From Fen-1298 sp963833465 (GTDB lineage: Bacteria; Bacteroidota; Ignavibacteria; UBA10030), in the NCBI GenBank assembly GCA_963833465.1, contig CAWHXW010000003.1:868001-932000 (forward strand): DNA of 64,000 bases, read 5' to 3'. Under the pieces are notes generated by a model, which did not search any database, was not told the DNA's origin, and saw nothing but the letters and a program-made list of their open reading frames with translations. The translations under genes were made by a program, and so were the position numbers. Shown here in pieces: positions 1-7,989 of the stretch (within the stretch, counting starts at the first letter, position 1; every line of letters begins with the position of its first letter).

Positions 1-1002
1 ATGCTCGGTTTCCCAATGACCAGCATCGATTAGAGCGATGGTTTCATTTGCTTTCTGGAATGTGTGATACCGCACATCTGATGTGATAAAAACATCTGCT
101 TTTGCTTTAATAGCATCGGGCAGGAGATCAGTACCTGCTCCGCCACAAACTGCGACGTACTGAATTCTGTGCGCTAAACTGCCGGTATAACGCAACGTTC
201 TAATTTTAAGCCTGCGTTTTAATAACTTCATAAAAATGCCAAGCGGCTGAGATTTTTGTAATGTACCAAGAGCTCCCATTCCAAAATTTGGATTAGGGTT
301 TTCAATAAAATAAATATCGTAAGCCGGTTCTTCGTACGGGTGAACAGATTTCAAAGCTGCAATTACATCCGGCACGATCGCCCGTTGTGCAATCATTTCA
401 AGCCGGATTTCTTTAACGAATTCAAGTTTTCCAGGTTTTCCTAAAAAAGGATTTGATGTTGCCGAACCAAGGAAACTTCCTGTTCCTTCCGAACCGAAAG
501 AACATGATGAATACTTGCCAATAATTCCTGCACCAGCCTGTGTCATAGCATATATTATACGTTCCACATATTCATCTGGAACGAAGACAACAATTTTTGA
601 TAGAGAATTTTTCACTGGTGCAAGAAATTGAACATTCTTTAATCCAAGTGTTTTTGCCAGTGCAAAGTTGACACCGCCTTGTGCAAAATCTAAATTAGTG
701 TGCGCTGAAAAAAGAGATATTTTATTTTCTGCAAGCCGCAAGACTAATTCACCTATAGGGTCGCTTGCGATAATCTCTGACATTGGACGGAAAATCAGCG
801 GATGATGCGAAATAATGAGTTCCACGTTTTTTGCGATTGCCTCGTCAACGACTTGCTTAGTAACATCGAGTGTGACCAAAATTTTTTTAACACTGTTTTG
901 CTTATTACCTATTTGTAATCCAACATTATCTTTTTCCCATGCAATCCACTTAGGCGCCCAATCTTCGAATATTTGGATAATATTTGTTATATGCAGGCTC
1001 AT
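1..1002 (-). CDS. Nif3-like dinuclear metal-centre protein (3' end outside window)
   Basis: The gene runs leftward off the window edge, leaving 334 residues. The N-terminus has the Nif3/YqfO pattern: a short helix, then DNVGLQIG, LVTLDVT, the metal-binding ISHHPLIF and the later HTNLD motif. The visible end has VCGGAGTD, a SDVRYH motif and GHWETE, where the His and Glu are metal ligands in this family. The middle part (about residues 120-240) fits the PII-like insert of the long YqfO form. Family members are often annotated as GTP cyclohydrolase 1 type 2, but their cellular role is poorly settled. The ATG at 1002 lies directly after a terminator-like hairpin, leaving no room for a Shine-Dalgarno site. 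Family assignment is firm; function is not. Confidence 0.9.
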   Translation of the reverse strand, partial: MSLHITNIIQIFEDWAPKWIAWEKDNVGLQIGNKQNSVKKILVTLDVTKQVVDEAIAKNVELIISHHPLIFRPMSEIIASDPIGELVLRLAENKISLFSAHTNLDFAQGGVNFALAKTLGLKNVQFLAPVKNSLSKIVVFVPDEYVERIIYAMTQAGAGIIGKYSSCSFGSEGTGSFLGSATSNPFLGKPGKLEFVKEIRLEMIAQRAIVPDVIAALKSVHPYEEPAYDIYFIENPNPNFGMGALGTLQKSQPLGIFMKLLKRRLKIRTLRYTGSLAHRIQYVAVCGGAGTDLLPDAIKAKADVFITSDVRYHTFQKANETIALIDAGHWETEH

Positions 1003-1039
1003 ATAAAAAAAGTGTCCCGCTTGTTGGGCGGGACACTTT
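1003..1039 (-). terminator. rho-independent terminator-like hairpin
   Basis: On the minus strand a perfect 12-bp stem (1028-1039 with 1009-1020, core GCGGGACAC/GTGTCCCGC) with a 7-nt loop is followed by a run of seven T at 1011-1005. This is a textbook intrinsic terminator for transcription coming from the minus-strand gene at 1201-1896. It ends three bases before the ATG of the Nif3 gene, so it either separates the two genes or acts as an attenuator of the second. Confidence 0.8.
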
Positions 1040-1200
1040 GTAAAATTTCTAATTTTTTTGAAATGAAATTTTATCGATTATTAATTTCTTTTTTACAAGC
1101 ATCTTGATTCACATTACAACAACTGGCAAGAATTCATCCTACTCTTATAATTTATAAGATATTAATAAAAAAATAATAAAAATGCAAGATAAGCAATTTT

Positions 1201-1896
1201 TTAAATATAATTAGAATGATCGTTATGGAAATCTATTTTATCAAAATTTAAATCGCGTAATTGCTTAATTTCTGAATCAATAATATTAAAACAAGTTTCA
1301 AAAGATTTCATCATTTCAGGTTGTATCGTTTCTAAAGTTTGGCGCTGAAGTAAATCGAAACTGATTTTGACTGCAGCAAGCGGGTTGTTAAATTCATGAC
1401 AAACTGTAACAACTAATTCACGTATGGCTTGGGCGCTGCTTTCAGCCATCGCTAATCTTTTTTCAACTGCCTGCTTGTGTTTCCTTAAGCGAACGCGATC
1501 AAGAATACTAAGAATTGTTCGCGGTAAATGTACCTCGTTTAAATTATCTTTAAGCAGAAAATCTTCAACTCCTAGCTTCATCGCTTCAACTGCAAGTTTG
1601 AAATCGCGAAAGCCGGTCAAGAAAATGATAGGGATAAAACGTCCCATCTGATCCAACTGCAAACAGAATTCCAAACCATTCGATGTCGGGAAAGAGTAGT
1701 CCAAGAGAATCACGTCTATCTCTTTGTTTTGAGCAATTTCAGCCAGCGCGCCTTCCACAGAATTTTTCCAAATGAAAACGAATGTGCAATGCTGGAAACG
1801 TTTGAGAATGACTTGAATCAACTTTGCGAATGCAACATCATCATCCACAAGAAGAACGTGCACGGATTTTAATTGATTACGGTTGAGATTTTCCAT
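1201..1896 (-). CDS. response regulator with C-terminal HisKA-like H-box, no ATPase domain
   Basis: A 231-residue protein. Residues 12-125 form a receiver domain with the acidic DDD pocket at 18-20, phospho-acceptor Asp66 (LLDYSFP) and Lys116. After a linker helix, residues 155-215 carry a dimerisation/phosphotransfer H-box reading VCHEFNNPLA with His167, as in orthodox histidine kinases. The protein stops 64 residues later, with no N-, G1- or G2-box. The 160 bp downstream contain no ATP-binding remnant before the terminator. It could be a shortened hybrid kinase or a phosphotransfer adaptor; the second is inference. It is transcribed divergently from the regulator at 2108, with about 210 bp between the starts that must hold promoters. 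Confidence 0.8.
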   Translation of the reverse strand: MENLNRNQLKSVHVLLVDDDVAFAKLIQVILKRFQHCTFVFIWKNSVEGALAEIAQNKEIDVILLDYSFPTSNGLEFCLQLDQMGRFIPIIFLTGFRDFKLAVEAMKLGVEDFLLKDNLNEVHLPRTILSILDRVRLRKHKQAVEKRLAMAESSAQAIRELVVTVCHEFNNPLAAVKISFDLLQRQTLETIQPEMMKSFETCFNIIDSEIKQLRDLNFDKIDFHNDHSNYI

Positions 1897-2107
1897 GTAT
1901 TAATAGTACCACAAGTTCATATAATATTCAACGATAGAATTATTTCTTCTATTTATATGGATAGATTGCTTAATCATAGGGCGCTTTCTTGTGGAATTGG
2001 TTGCTTTTCAAAATTATTCTTCATATAATCACAATAATAAATACTTGATAAAAGTTTAGATGTCCGGTTTCCAAGACGAAAAACAGACTTTCTGCGAGGA
2101 GAAACCT

Positions 2108-2479
2108 ATGCCAGCAAAAAATAGAATTCTAGTAGTTGATGATGAAGAAGCACTTCGTGTTGTTCTAAGTGGTGAGTTAGAGGGTGAAGGGTATCAAGTG
2201 TCTAGTGCTATTGACGGACAACAAGCAATCAATGTTCTAACGACTCATGAATTTGATCTTATTCTTTTAGATATTAAAATGCCCAATGTTGATGGATTCG
2301 AAGTGTTAAAATTTGTAAAAGAGCGCTGGCCTAAAACTAAAGTAGTGATGTTAACAGGTTTTGCTGACCTAAAAAATGCCATCGAATCCAAGAAACTTGG
2401 TGCGGAAGATTTTGTTAGTAAGCCGTATGACCTCGTCGATCTGTTGACCACAGTCGAAAGAGTTCTTACGAGCGCATAA
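2108..2479 (+). CDS. single-domain CheY-like response regulator
   Basis: A 123-residue stand-alone receiver with VVDDEEA at the acidic pocket, phospho-acceptor Asp55 (LLDIKMPN), a TG switch residue and a KPYD lysine motif. The reading frame is open from 2060, but the ATG at 2108 has a strong GAGGAG site just upstream and starts right before the first receiver strand, so this start was chosen. The next gene, an NtrC-type activator with a closely similar receiver (both have KLGAxDFxSKPY), begins 24 bp later behind another good Shine-Dalgarno site. The two probably form an operon, and the small receiver could share a kinase with the activator or act as a phosphate sink for it. No kinase is adjacent. 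Confidence 0.85.
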   Translation: MPAKNRILVVDDEEALRVVLSGELEGEGYQVSSAIDGQQAINVLTTHEFDLILLDIKMPNVDGFEVLKFVKERWPKTKVVMLTGFADLKNAIESKKLGAEDFVSKPYDLVDLLTTVERVLTSA

Positions 2480-2503
2480 ATCCGGCAAGGGAGACCTGCC
2501 GAT

Positions 2504-3877
2504 ATGTCTAAGAAACATCGGATTCTTGTTGTGGACGACGAAGAATCCATAACCTATCTTGTTAAAACCGAACTTGAAGATTTACCGGAATTTGAAGTTG
2601 ATACTGCATTGAGTGGTTCAGATGCAATCAATTTGATCCAATCAAAAGTATATGACATAGTATTGCTTGATATCAAGATGCCTCGCATAAGCGGCGTCGA
2701 AGTTCTCAAATATATTAAAGAACATGCCCCGGCTACACAAGTAATCATGTTGACAAATATTGTTGATGTTAAGACGGCAATTGAAACGACAAAATTAGGT
2801 GCCTATGATTTTATCAGCAAACCGTATGAATCAGCTGAACTTTTAGCAACTGTTCAGCGAGCGCTTGAACACAAGCATCTGCTTATCGACAAGGAAGTGA
2901 GCCGACTTGGGCGGCCGGTCGAATTAATTGGAGAATGTCAGATATTTAAAGACGTCGTCAACAAAGCAATCAAATTGGCATCAAGCGAAGCGTTTGTATT
3001 GATTCAAGGTTCGAGTGGTACCGGTAAAGAACTCTTTGCGCGGCTTATTCACCAGCATAGTAATCGCAAGGATCAGCCGTTCATAGCTGTCAACTGCGCT
3101 GCCATGCCAGATCAATTATTAGAGAGTGAGTTATTCGGACATGAAAAAGGATCATTCACAAGCGCCGTAAAAACAAAACAAGGCCTTGTCGAGGTTGCCG
3201 ATGGCGGTACATTGTTCTTGGATGAAGTTGGCGATATTAGCATTATGACGCAGCCAAAGCTTCTTAGGTTTTTGGAAACAGGCGAGTTCCGGAGAGTTGG
3301 CGGTACAAGCACACGGATGGTCGACGTTCGAGTAGTATCTGCGACAAATAAGAATTTGCAGGAAGAAGTAAAAGCAACGCGCTTTCGCGAAGACCTGCTT
3401 TACAGATTAAATGTTGTTAGTCTTCGCCTTCCGAATTTGAAAGAACGAAAAGAAGATATTCCGCTTCTCGTAGAAAATTTTCTGTCAAGAAAGACTAAAA
3501 CGAAGTATCTCAGCGCGGATGCATTTCAAGTGCTTTCGAGTTATGACTGGCCGGGAAATGTACGCGAACTTGAGCATGTTATTGAGGGTGCAGTCGCGCT
3601 CAGTCACGGCGATGTTATAGAACAAAAGGATTTATGGATGAATGTCGCTTTAAGTGCCGTGCCTTCTACAGCAGCTGTCTCATCTCAATTGCCTGTGTCA
3701 GACAAATTAATGAAAATAAATGAACTTGAAAAACTACACATTGAAAACACTCTAAAATATCATAGATGGAATCGTGTTAAAACTGCGGCAGCACTTGGAA
3801 TTACTCCAAAGACGCTCTACCTTAAAATCAAACGATATAAAATTCAAGTACCACGTTTAGATTTGATGGAAAAGTAA
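2504..3877 (+). CDS. NtrC-family sigma-54-dependent response regulator (variant GAFTGA loop)
   Basis: A 457-residue three-domain activator. The receiver spans residues 1-125 with Asp56. The sigma-54 AAA+ domain spans about 140-375, with Walker A GSSGTGKE at 169-176 and Walker B GGTLFLDEVGD near 234-244. A Fis-type helix-turn-helix lies near the C-terminus (TAAALGITPKTLY). The sigma-54 contact loop reads GSFTSA at 216-221 instead of GAFTGA: the essential Thr is kept, but the second Gly is Ser. Known family members remodel sigma-54 holoenzyme on ATP hydrolysis. Whether this loop supports that is uncertain. It is preceded by AAGGGAG and linked to the CheY-like gene upstream. No partner kinase is adjacent. 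Confidence 0.9.
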   Translation: MSKKHRILVVDDEESITYLVKTELEDLPEFEVDTALSGSDAINLIQSKVYDIVLLDIKMPRISGVEVLKYIKEHAPATQVIMLTNIVDVKTAIETTKLGAYDFISKPYESAELLATVQRALEHKHLLIDKEVSRLGRPVELIGECQIFKDVVNKAIKLASSEAFVLIQGSSGTGKELFARLIHQHSNRKDQPFIAVNCAAMPDQLLESELFGHEKGSFTSAVKTKQGLVEVADGGTLFLDEVGDISIMTQPKLLRFLETGEFRRVGGTSTRMVDVRVVSATNKNLQEEVKATRFREDLLYRLNVVSLRLPNLKERKEDIPLLVENFLSRKTKTKYLSADAFQVLSSYDWPGNVRELEHVIEGAVALSHGDVIEQKDLWMNVALSAVPSTAAVSSQLPVSDKLMKINELEKLHIENTLKYHRWNRVKTAAALGITPKTLYLKIKRYKIQVPRLDLMEK

Positions 3878-3975
3878 TTATTTCCTTATTTTACTTCATT
3901 GCCTGTAACCTTTTTTGAATCAAAATCGTAATGTAAATTGGGAATAAAAACAATTTTCCCAAATCTCCTTCTTAA

Positions 3976-4025
3976 AGAGCCAGGAATCTATCGCACGTGG
4001 TGGTGTCGATCGAAATACTGGCTCT
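3976..4025 (+). promoter_or_regulatory. two-part imperfect hairpin upstream of guaB
   Basis: An outer 8-bp perfect stem (AGAGCCAG 3976-3983 with CTGGCTCT 4018-4025) encloses an inner stem (ATCGCAC 3990-3996 with GTGTCGAT 4003-4010, one bulged T) capped by a 6-nt loop. The element lies in the 247-bp gap between an NtrC-type gene and guaB, about 100 bases before the guaB start. It could be a weak terminator (followed by a T-rich ATTATTTTCTTCC) or a structured leader. It matches no riboswitch class I can recognise by eye. Confidence 0.4.
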
Positions 4026-4124
4026 ATTATTTTCTTCCATCCTTCTCATTCTTGCTTTTACATCGATTATTGAGTAATTTTTAAAAATTTCAGTTCTTAA
4101 TAAAACACTTTCCTTTTATATATT

Positions 4125-5585
4125 ATGCAAAATAAAAAAATTATTGGTGAAGCAATAACATACGATGATGTATTGCTGTTACCAGCAAAATCGTCGATCC
4201 TGCCGCGTGAAACAGATCTTCGCACAAAACTGACGCAGCATATAGAACTCAATATTCCCATAGCAAGCGCGGCAATGGACACAGTTACAGAATCTGAAAT
4301 GGCAGTTGCTATCGCGCGCGAAGGTGGCATAGGTATTTTGCATAAAAATATGACCGCCGAACGGCAAGCTGAGGAAGTAGACCGTGTTAAACGTTCTGAA
4401 AGCGGCATGATTCAGAAGCCAATTACACTGTCGCCTCATCAAACTGTAGGTGAAGCATTAGATGTGATGCGTAAGTACAGCATTTCCGGAATTCCTATTG
4501 TTGATCAAGAGAACCTTGTCGGTATTCTCACAAATCGTGATTTAAGGTTTCAACCTAATCTTGATCTCATCATCTCAGAAGTAATGACCAAAGGAAATCT
4601 TATCACCGCCCCCGTTGGCACAACATTAGAAGAGGCGGAAGTGATTCTTCAAGAACATCGTATTGAAAAATTACCAGTCGTTGATAAGTCCGGGAAATTG
4701 CGCGGGCTGATTACATTCAAAGACATTCAAAAAAAGAAAAGACATCCAAATGCATGTAAAGATAAACATGGACGTTTGCGCGTTGGAGCTGCGGCAGGAA
4801 TTACATTTAATACTCTCGATCGCATTACTGCGCTTGTAGCTGCTGGCGTCGATGTTGTAATAATAGATACTGCGCATGGACATTCTCGAGGTGTTATTGA
4901 AATGGTCAAACGTGTCCGAAAGAAATTTGACATAGAATTGATTGCTGGTAATGTCGGAACGGCAGAAGGAACTAAGGATCTAATCAAAGCTGGCGTCGAT
5001 GCCGTGAAAGTTGGCATTGGGCCCGGTTCTATTTGTACAACACGCATTGTGGCGGGTGTTGGTGTTCCTCAAGTTACTGCCATTATGGAATGCGCAAAGA
5101 TAGCTGCAAAATCAAAAATTCCTATCATTGCAGATGGCGGCATAAGGCAGACAGGCGATATTGCAAAAGCAATTGCAGCCGGTGCAGATTTAGTTATGAT
5201 TGGTGGGTTGTTCGCCGGCGTGGAAGAAAGTCCGGGAGAAAAAGTCTTGTACGAAGGCCGCAGTTATAAAATTTATCGCGGTATGGGATCCATTGAATCT
5301 ATGAAAAAAGGAAGTAAGGATAGATATTTTCAAGACGCAGAAGACGATATACAAAAATTAGTGCCGGAGGGAATTGAAGGACGCGTGCCATTCAAAGGAA
5401 ATCTGTCCGACACAGTTTATCAAATGATTGGCGGATTACGGGCTGCAATGGGATATTGCGGTTGCCGCACTATTACTGATATGAAGAAGAAAGCGCAATT
5501 CACAAGAATGACAGAAGCAGGATTACGCGAAAGTCATCCGCACAACATCTCTATAACGAAAGAGGCACTTAATTACCATCTCTGA
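4125..5585 (+). CDS. guaB: IMP dehydrogenase
   Basis: Catalyses the NAD-dependent oxidation of IMP to XMP, the committed step of guanine nucleotide synthesis, in the cytosol. At 486 residues it has the normal bacterial length. The N-terminus has the typical TYDDVLLLPAKSS. Two CBS domains sit at about residues 95-205, followed by the rest of the barrel. The active-site loop GPGSICTTR places the catalytic Cys at residue 304, and the flap region includes the YFQ and EGIEGRVPFKG motifs. There is no clear Shine-Dalgarno site at the ATG. purD, another purine gene, lies 2.4 kb downstream on the same strand. Confidence 0.97.
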   Translation: MQNKKIIGEAITYDDVLLLPAKSSILPRETDLRTKLTQHIELNIPIASAAMDTVTESEMAVAIAREGGIGILHKNMTAERQAEEVDRVKRSESGMIQKPITLSPHQTVGEALDVMRKYSISGIPIVDQENLVGILTNRDLRFQPNLDLIISEVMTKGNLITAPVGTTLEEAEVILQEHRIEKLPVVDKSGKLRGLITFKDIQKKKRHPNACKDKHGRLRVGAAAGITFNTLDRITALVAAGVDVVIIDTAHGHSRGVIEMVKRVRKKFDIELIAGNVGTAEGTKDLIKAGVDAVKVGIGPGSICTTRIVAGVGVPQVTAIMECAKIAAKSKIPIIADGGIRQTGDIAKAIAAGADLVMIGGLFAGVEESPGEKVLYEGRSYKIYRGMGSIESMKKGSKDRYFQDAEDDIQKLVPEGIEGRVPFKGNLSDTVYQMIGGLRAAMGYCGCRTITDMKKKAQFTRMTEAGLRESHPHNISITKEALNYHL

Positions 5586-5616
5586 TTCTCTTATAATTCA
5601 CAAACGGCTTAAGGCA

Positions 5617-6663
5617 GTGCGTGTGTTGATGGAGAAACTTCATCTTCAATCAATGCTCGTAACTGAATTATTGCATGTCCGCTATCTTACTGGATTTTCC
5701 GGCTCCAACGGACTTTGTTTGATCACACTAACTAAACAATTTTTTATAACTGACAGAAGATATAAAAGTCAGGCGCCGCAAGAAGTTGATAGTTTTGAAA
5801 TTATTATTGCTAAACAAAATCTATTTCCTTTGCTTGCCGAAAGAAAATTAATAGCGATGAAATCGCGCGTTGGTTTTGAAAGTCAGAATATTTCTGTCGC
5901 TGAAATGATGAGTTTAAAAAAACTGTTGCCCAATAGGCATTTTATTCCTGCGACTAGTATTCTTGAAAATATCACTGCAGTGAAAGATGAAAAAGAAATT
6001 GAGTTGATTCGTTTTGCAGCAAGCATTAGCGATAGAGTATTTGAAAAAATTCTAACTATAGTGCGTCCTGGTGTGCGCGAATGTGATATCTCTGCAGAAA
6101 TCAGCTACTGGCATCGAAAATTTGGCGCTGAGTGTGATGCATTCGATCCTATTATCGCAAGCGGCGAACGCGGAGCTTTACCGCATGCAAGAGCATCTGA
6201 AAGAAAAATCAAACGCGGCGAAATGGTAGTGATGGATTTCGGTTGTTGTTACAAAGGTTACAACAGCGATATAACTCGTACTATTGCGATTGGGAATATT
6301 TCGACAGAAATGAGAAAAGTGTACCAGATTGTGCTTGACGCGCAGAAGAAAGCTATCGAAGCGGTGAGAAGTGGAGTTACAGCACGTTCGATCGATGCTG
6401 TTGCGCGGAAGCATATTCGGAAAAACGGTTACGGCCGATATTTTATTCATTCTCTAGGCCACGGATTGGGGATTCATGTTCACGATCCTTTACGAGTATC
6501 TGCAATCAGTAAGGCAGTACTCGCAACTGGAAATGTAGTAACCATCGAACCGGGAATTTATCTTCCGGGACACGGTGGCGTTCGTATAGAAGACGACATC
6601 GTTGTTCTTGAAAATGGCTGCGATATACTTACGAAATCTTCAAAAGAATTAATTATTGTGTGA
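5617..6663 (+). CDS. M24-family Xaa-Pro aminopeptidase
   Basis: A cytosolic metallopeptidase that releases N-terminal residues preceding proline. The N-terminal creatinase-like domain (residues 1-120) includes VRYLTGFSGSNG. The C-terminal pita-bread domain has the metal ligands in order: two Asp in VVMDFG...YNSDITRT, His in SLGHGLGIHVHD, and Glu in TIEPGIYLPG and RIEDD. The listed start is a GTG at 5617 (348 residues). The frame stays open upstream, and its translation into HKRLKAV resembles the usual family N-terminus, so translation may begin earlier at a rare ATT or ATA codon near 5593-5598. It follows guaB by about 30 bp and is 3 bp before a glycosyltransferase, so co-transcription is likely. 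Confidence 0.92.
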   Translation: MRVLMEKLHLQSMLVTELLHVRYLTGFSGSNGLCLITLTKQFFITDRRYKSQAPQEVDSFEIIIAKQNLFPLLAERKLIAMKSRVGFESQNISVAEMMSLKKLLPNRHFIPATSILENITAVKDEKEIELIRFAASISDRVFEKILTIVRPGVRECDISAEISYWHRKFGAECDAFDPIIASGERGALPHARASERKIKRGEMVVMDFGCCYKGYNSDITRTIAIGNISTEMRKVYQIVLDAQKKAIEAVRSGVTARSIDAVARKHIRKNGYGRYFIHSLGHGLGIHVHDPLRVSAISKAVLATGNVVTIEPGIYLPGHGGVRIEDDIVVLENGCDILTKSSKELIIV

Positions 6664-6666
6664 TTT

Positions 6667-7989
6667 ATGTTAAATGACGGGTTCAGAAAAGTTCTAATCA
6701 TCGCATATTATTTTCCTCCAATGGGATTAAGCGGCGTGCAGCGAACGGTAAAGTTTGCAAAGTTTCTTCCAAAATACGGCTGGAAGCCGACAGTGCTTAC
6801 AGTAGAACCGACAGGTTATTATGCGTTTGATAATACATTATTAAAAGAAGCAGAAGAAGCAGGCGTAAAAATAGTTCGAACACGTTCGTATGATGTTAAT
6901 AGCTTATTTAAAAAGCGCGGCATTATAAAGATGCCTTCTGAACGGATGCGGAAAGTGCTGCAATTCTTCGGTGATTTATTTTTCATCCCTGATACAAAAA
7001 TCGGATGGAAATCACCCGCCGTGAAAACCGCATCGGAATTAATCAAGCAAGAACGTTTTGATGTGTTGTTTGCAACTGCTCCGCCGCAGACTGATTTTCT
7101 CATAGGTGCTGAACTTAAACGTAAGTTTGAAATTCCTTTGGTCGTGGATTATCGAGACGCATGGCTTGAATATCCTTTCAAATATTTTCCGACACCTCTG
7201 CACCGTTTGTGGCATGCACATTTAGAAAAGCGAGTCTTGAAAGCCGCAGATCGAATAATTGTAACGCATAGGCGTGTGAAGGAAAGTATTTTACGACGGC
7301 ATAAAACCGTGAATTATAATGAAGTAATAATTATTTCACAGGGTTTTGATTCAGAAGATTTTCCACAGATGACTGTAGAAAAACAAATTAAACCTATAAA
7401 AATGAAGATTGCTCACGCAGGGACATTTTACGCCGAGAGGAATCCAGCAGTAATGCTTCGTGCACTCGCAAATGTATTACAAGCCAACCCAAAAATTCGC
7501 GGACGCATCGAATTACATTTTATTGGAAACATACGTCAAGAAGATAAACAACTCGTGAAAAAATTAGATTTAGAGAATGCTGTTCGCTTCCTGGGGTATT
7601 TGCCGCATAAAGAATGTATAAAACATTTAGTGGAATCTGATGTGCTGTGGTTTGTTATTGATAACGATTATCAAACGCCCGGCAAGTTGTATGAATATTT
7701 TGGCTCGCGAAAACCTTTGATCGCGTCGCTTATAGACGGTTACACAAAACAGATCATTATAGAAAGCGGTGCAGCGATTTGTGTTCCGCTCAAAGATGTC
7801 ATAGCCCATGAAAATGCTATCTTTGAACAATTCAAGCGGTTCGAGCAGAAAAAATTAGAATGCGTAAAGGAGTCATTTGCAGCAAAATTCAATCGATTAA
7901 CTTTGACATCTGAATTAGCGAAACAATTTGAGTTGTTGATGGATTATGATCGCGCCGGATTTGTTAAAGTGAAGGAGCAGACGATGTGA
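6667..7989 (+). CDS. glycosyltransferase, GT4-like (group 1)
   Basis: A 440-residue GT-B fold enzyme that probably transfers a sugar from a nucleotide donor to a cell-surface glycan. The N-terminal half starts with YYFPPMGLSGVQR, the loop seen in GT4 enzymes acting on exopolysaccharide or lipopolysaccharide, followed by PPQTDFLIG and DYRDAW motifs. The C-terminal donor domain starts near residue 240 with HAGTFYAERNP and contains FLGYLPH and a KLYEYFGSRKP acceptor/donor loop. No transmembrane segment is evident. The stop overlaps the purD start by 4 bp (ATGTGA), showing translational coupling. The substrate cannot be read from sequence. Confidence 0.88.
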   Translation: MLNDGFRKVLIIAYYFPPMGLSGVQRTVKFAKFLPKYGWKPTVLTVEPTGYYAFDNTLLKEAEEAGVKIVRTRSYDVNSLFKKRGIIKMPSERMRKVLQFFGDLFFIPDTKIGWKSPAVKTASELIKQERFDVLFATAPPQTDFLIGAELKRKFEIPLVVDYRDAWLEYPFKYFPTPLHRLWHAHLEKRVLKAADRIIVTHRRVKESILRRHKTVNYNEVIIISQGFDSEDFPQMTVEKQIKPIKMKIAHAGTFYAERNPAVMLRALANVLQANPKIRGRIELHFIGNIRQEDKQLVKKLDLENAVRFLGYLPHKECIKHLVESDVLWFVIDNDYQTPGKLYEYFGSRKPLIASLIDGYTKQIIIESGAAICVPLKDVIAHENAIFEQFKRFEQKKLECVKESFAAKFNRLTLTSELAKQFELLMDYDRAGFVKVKEQTM

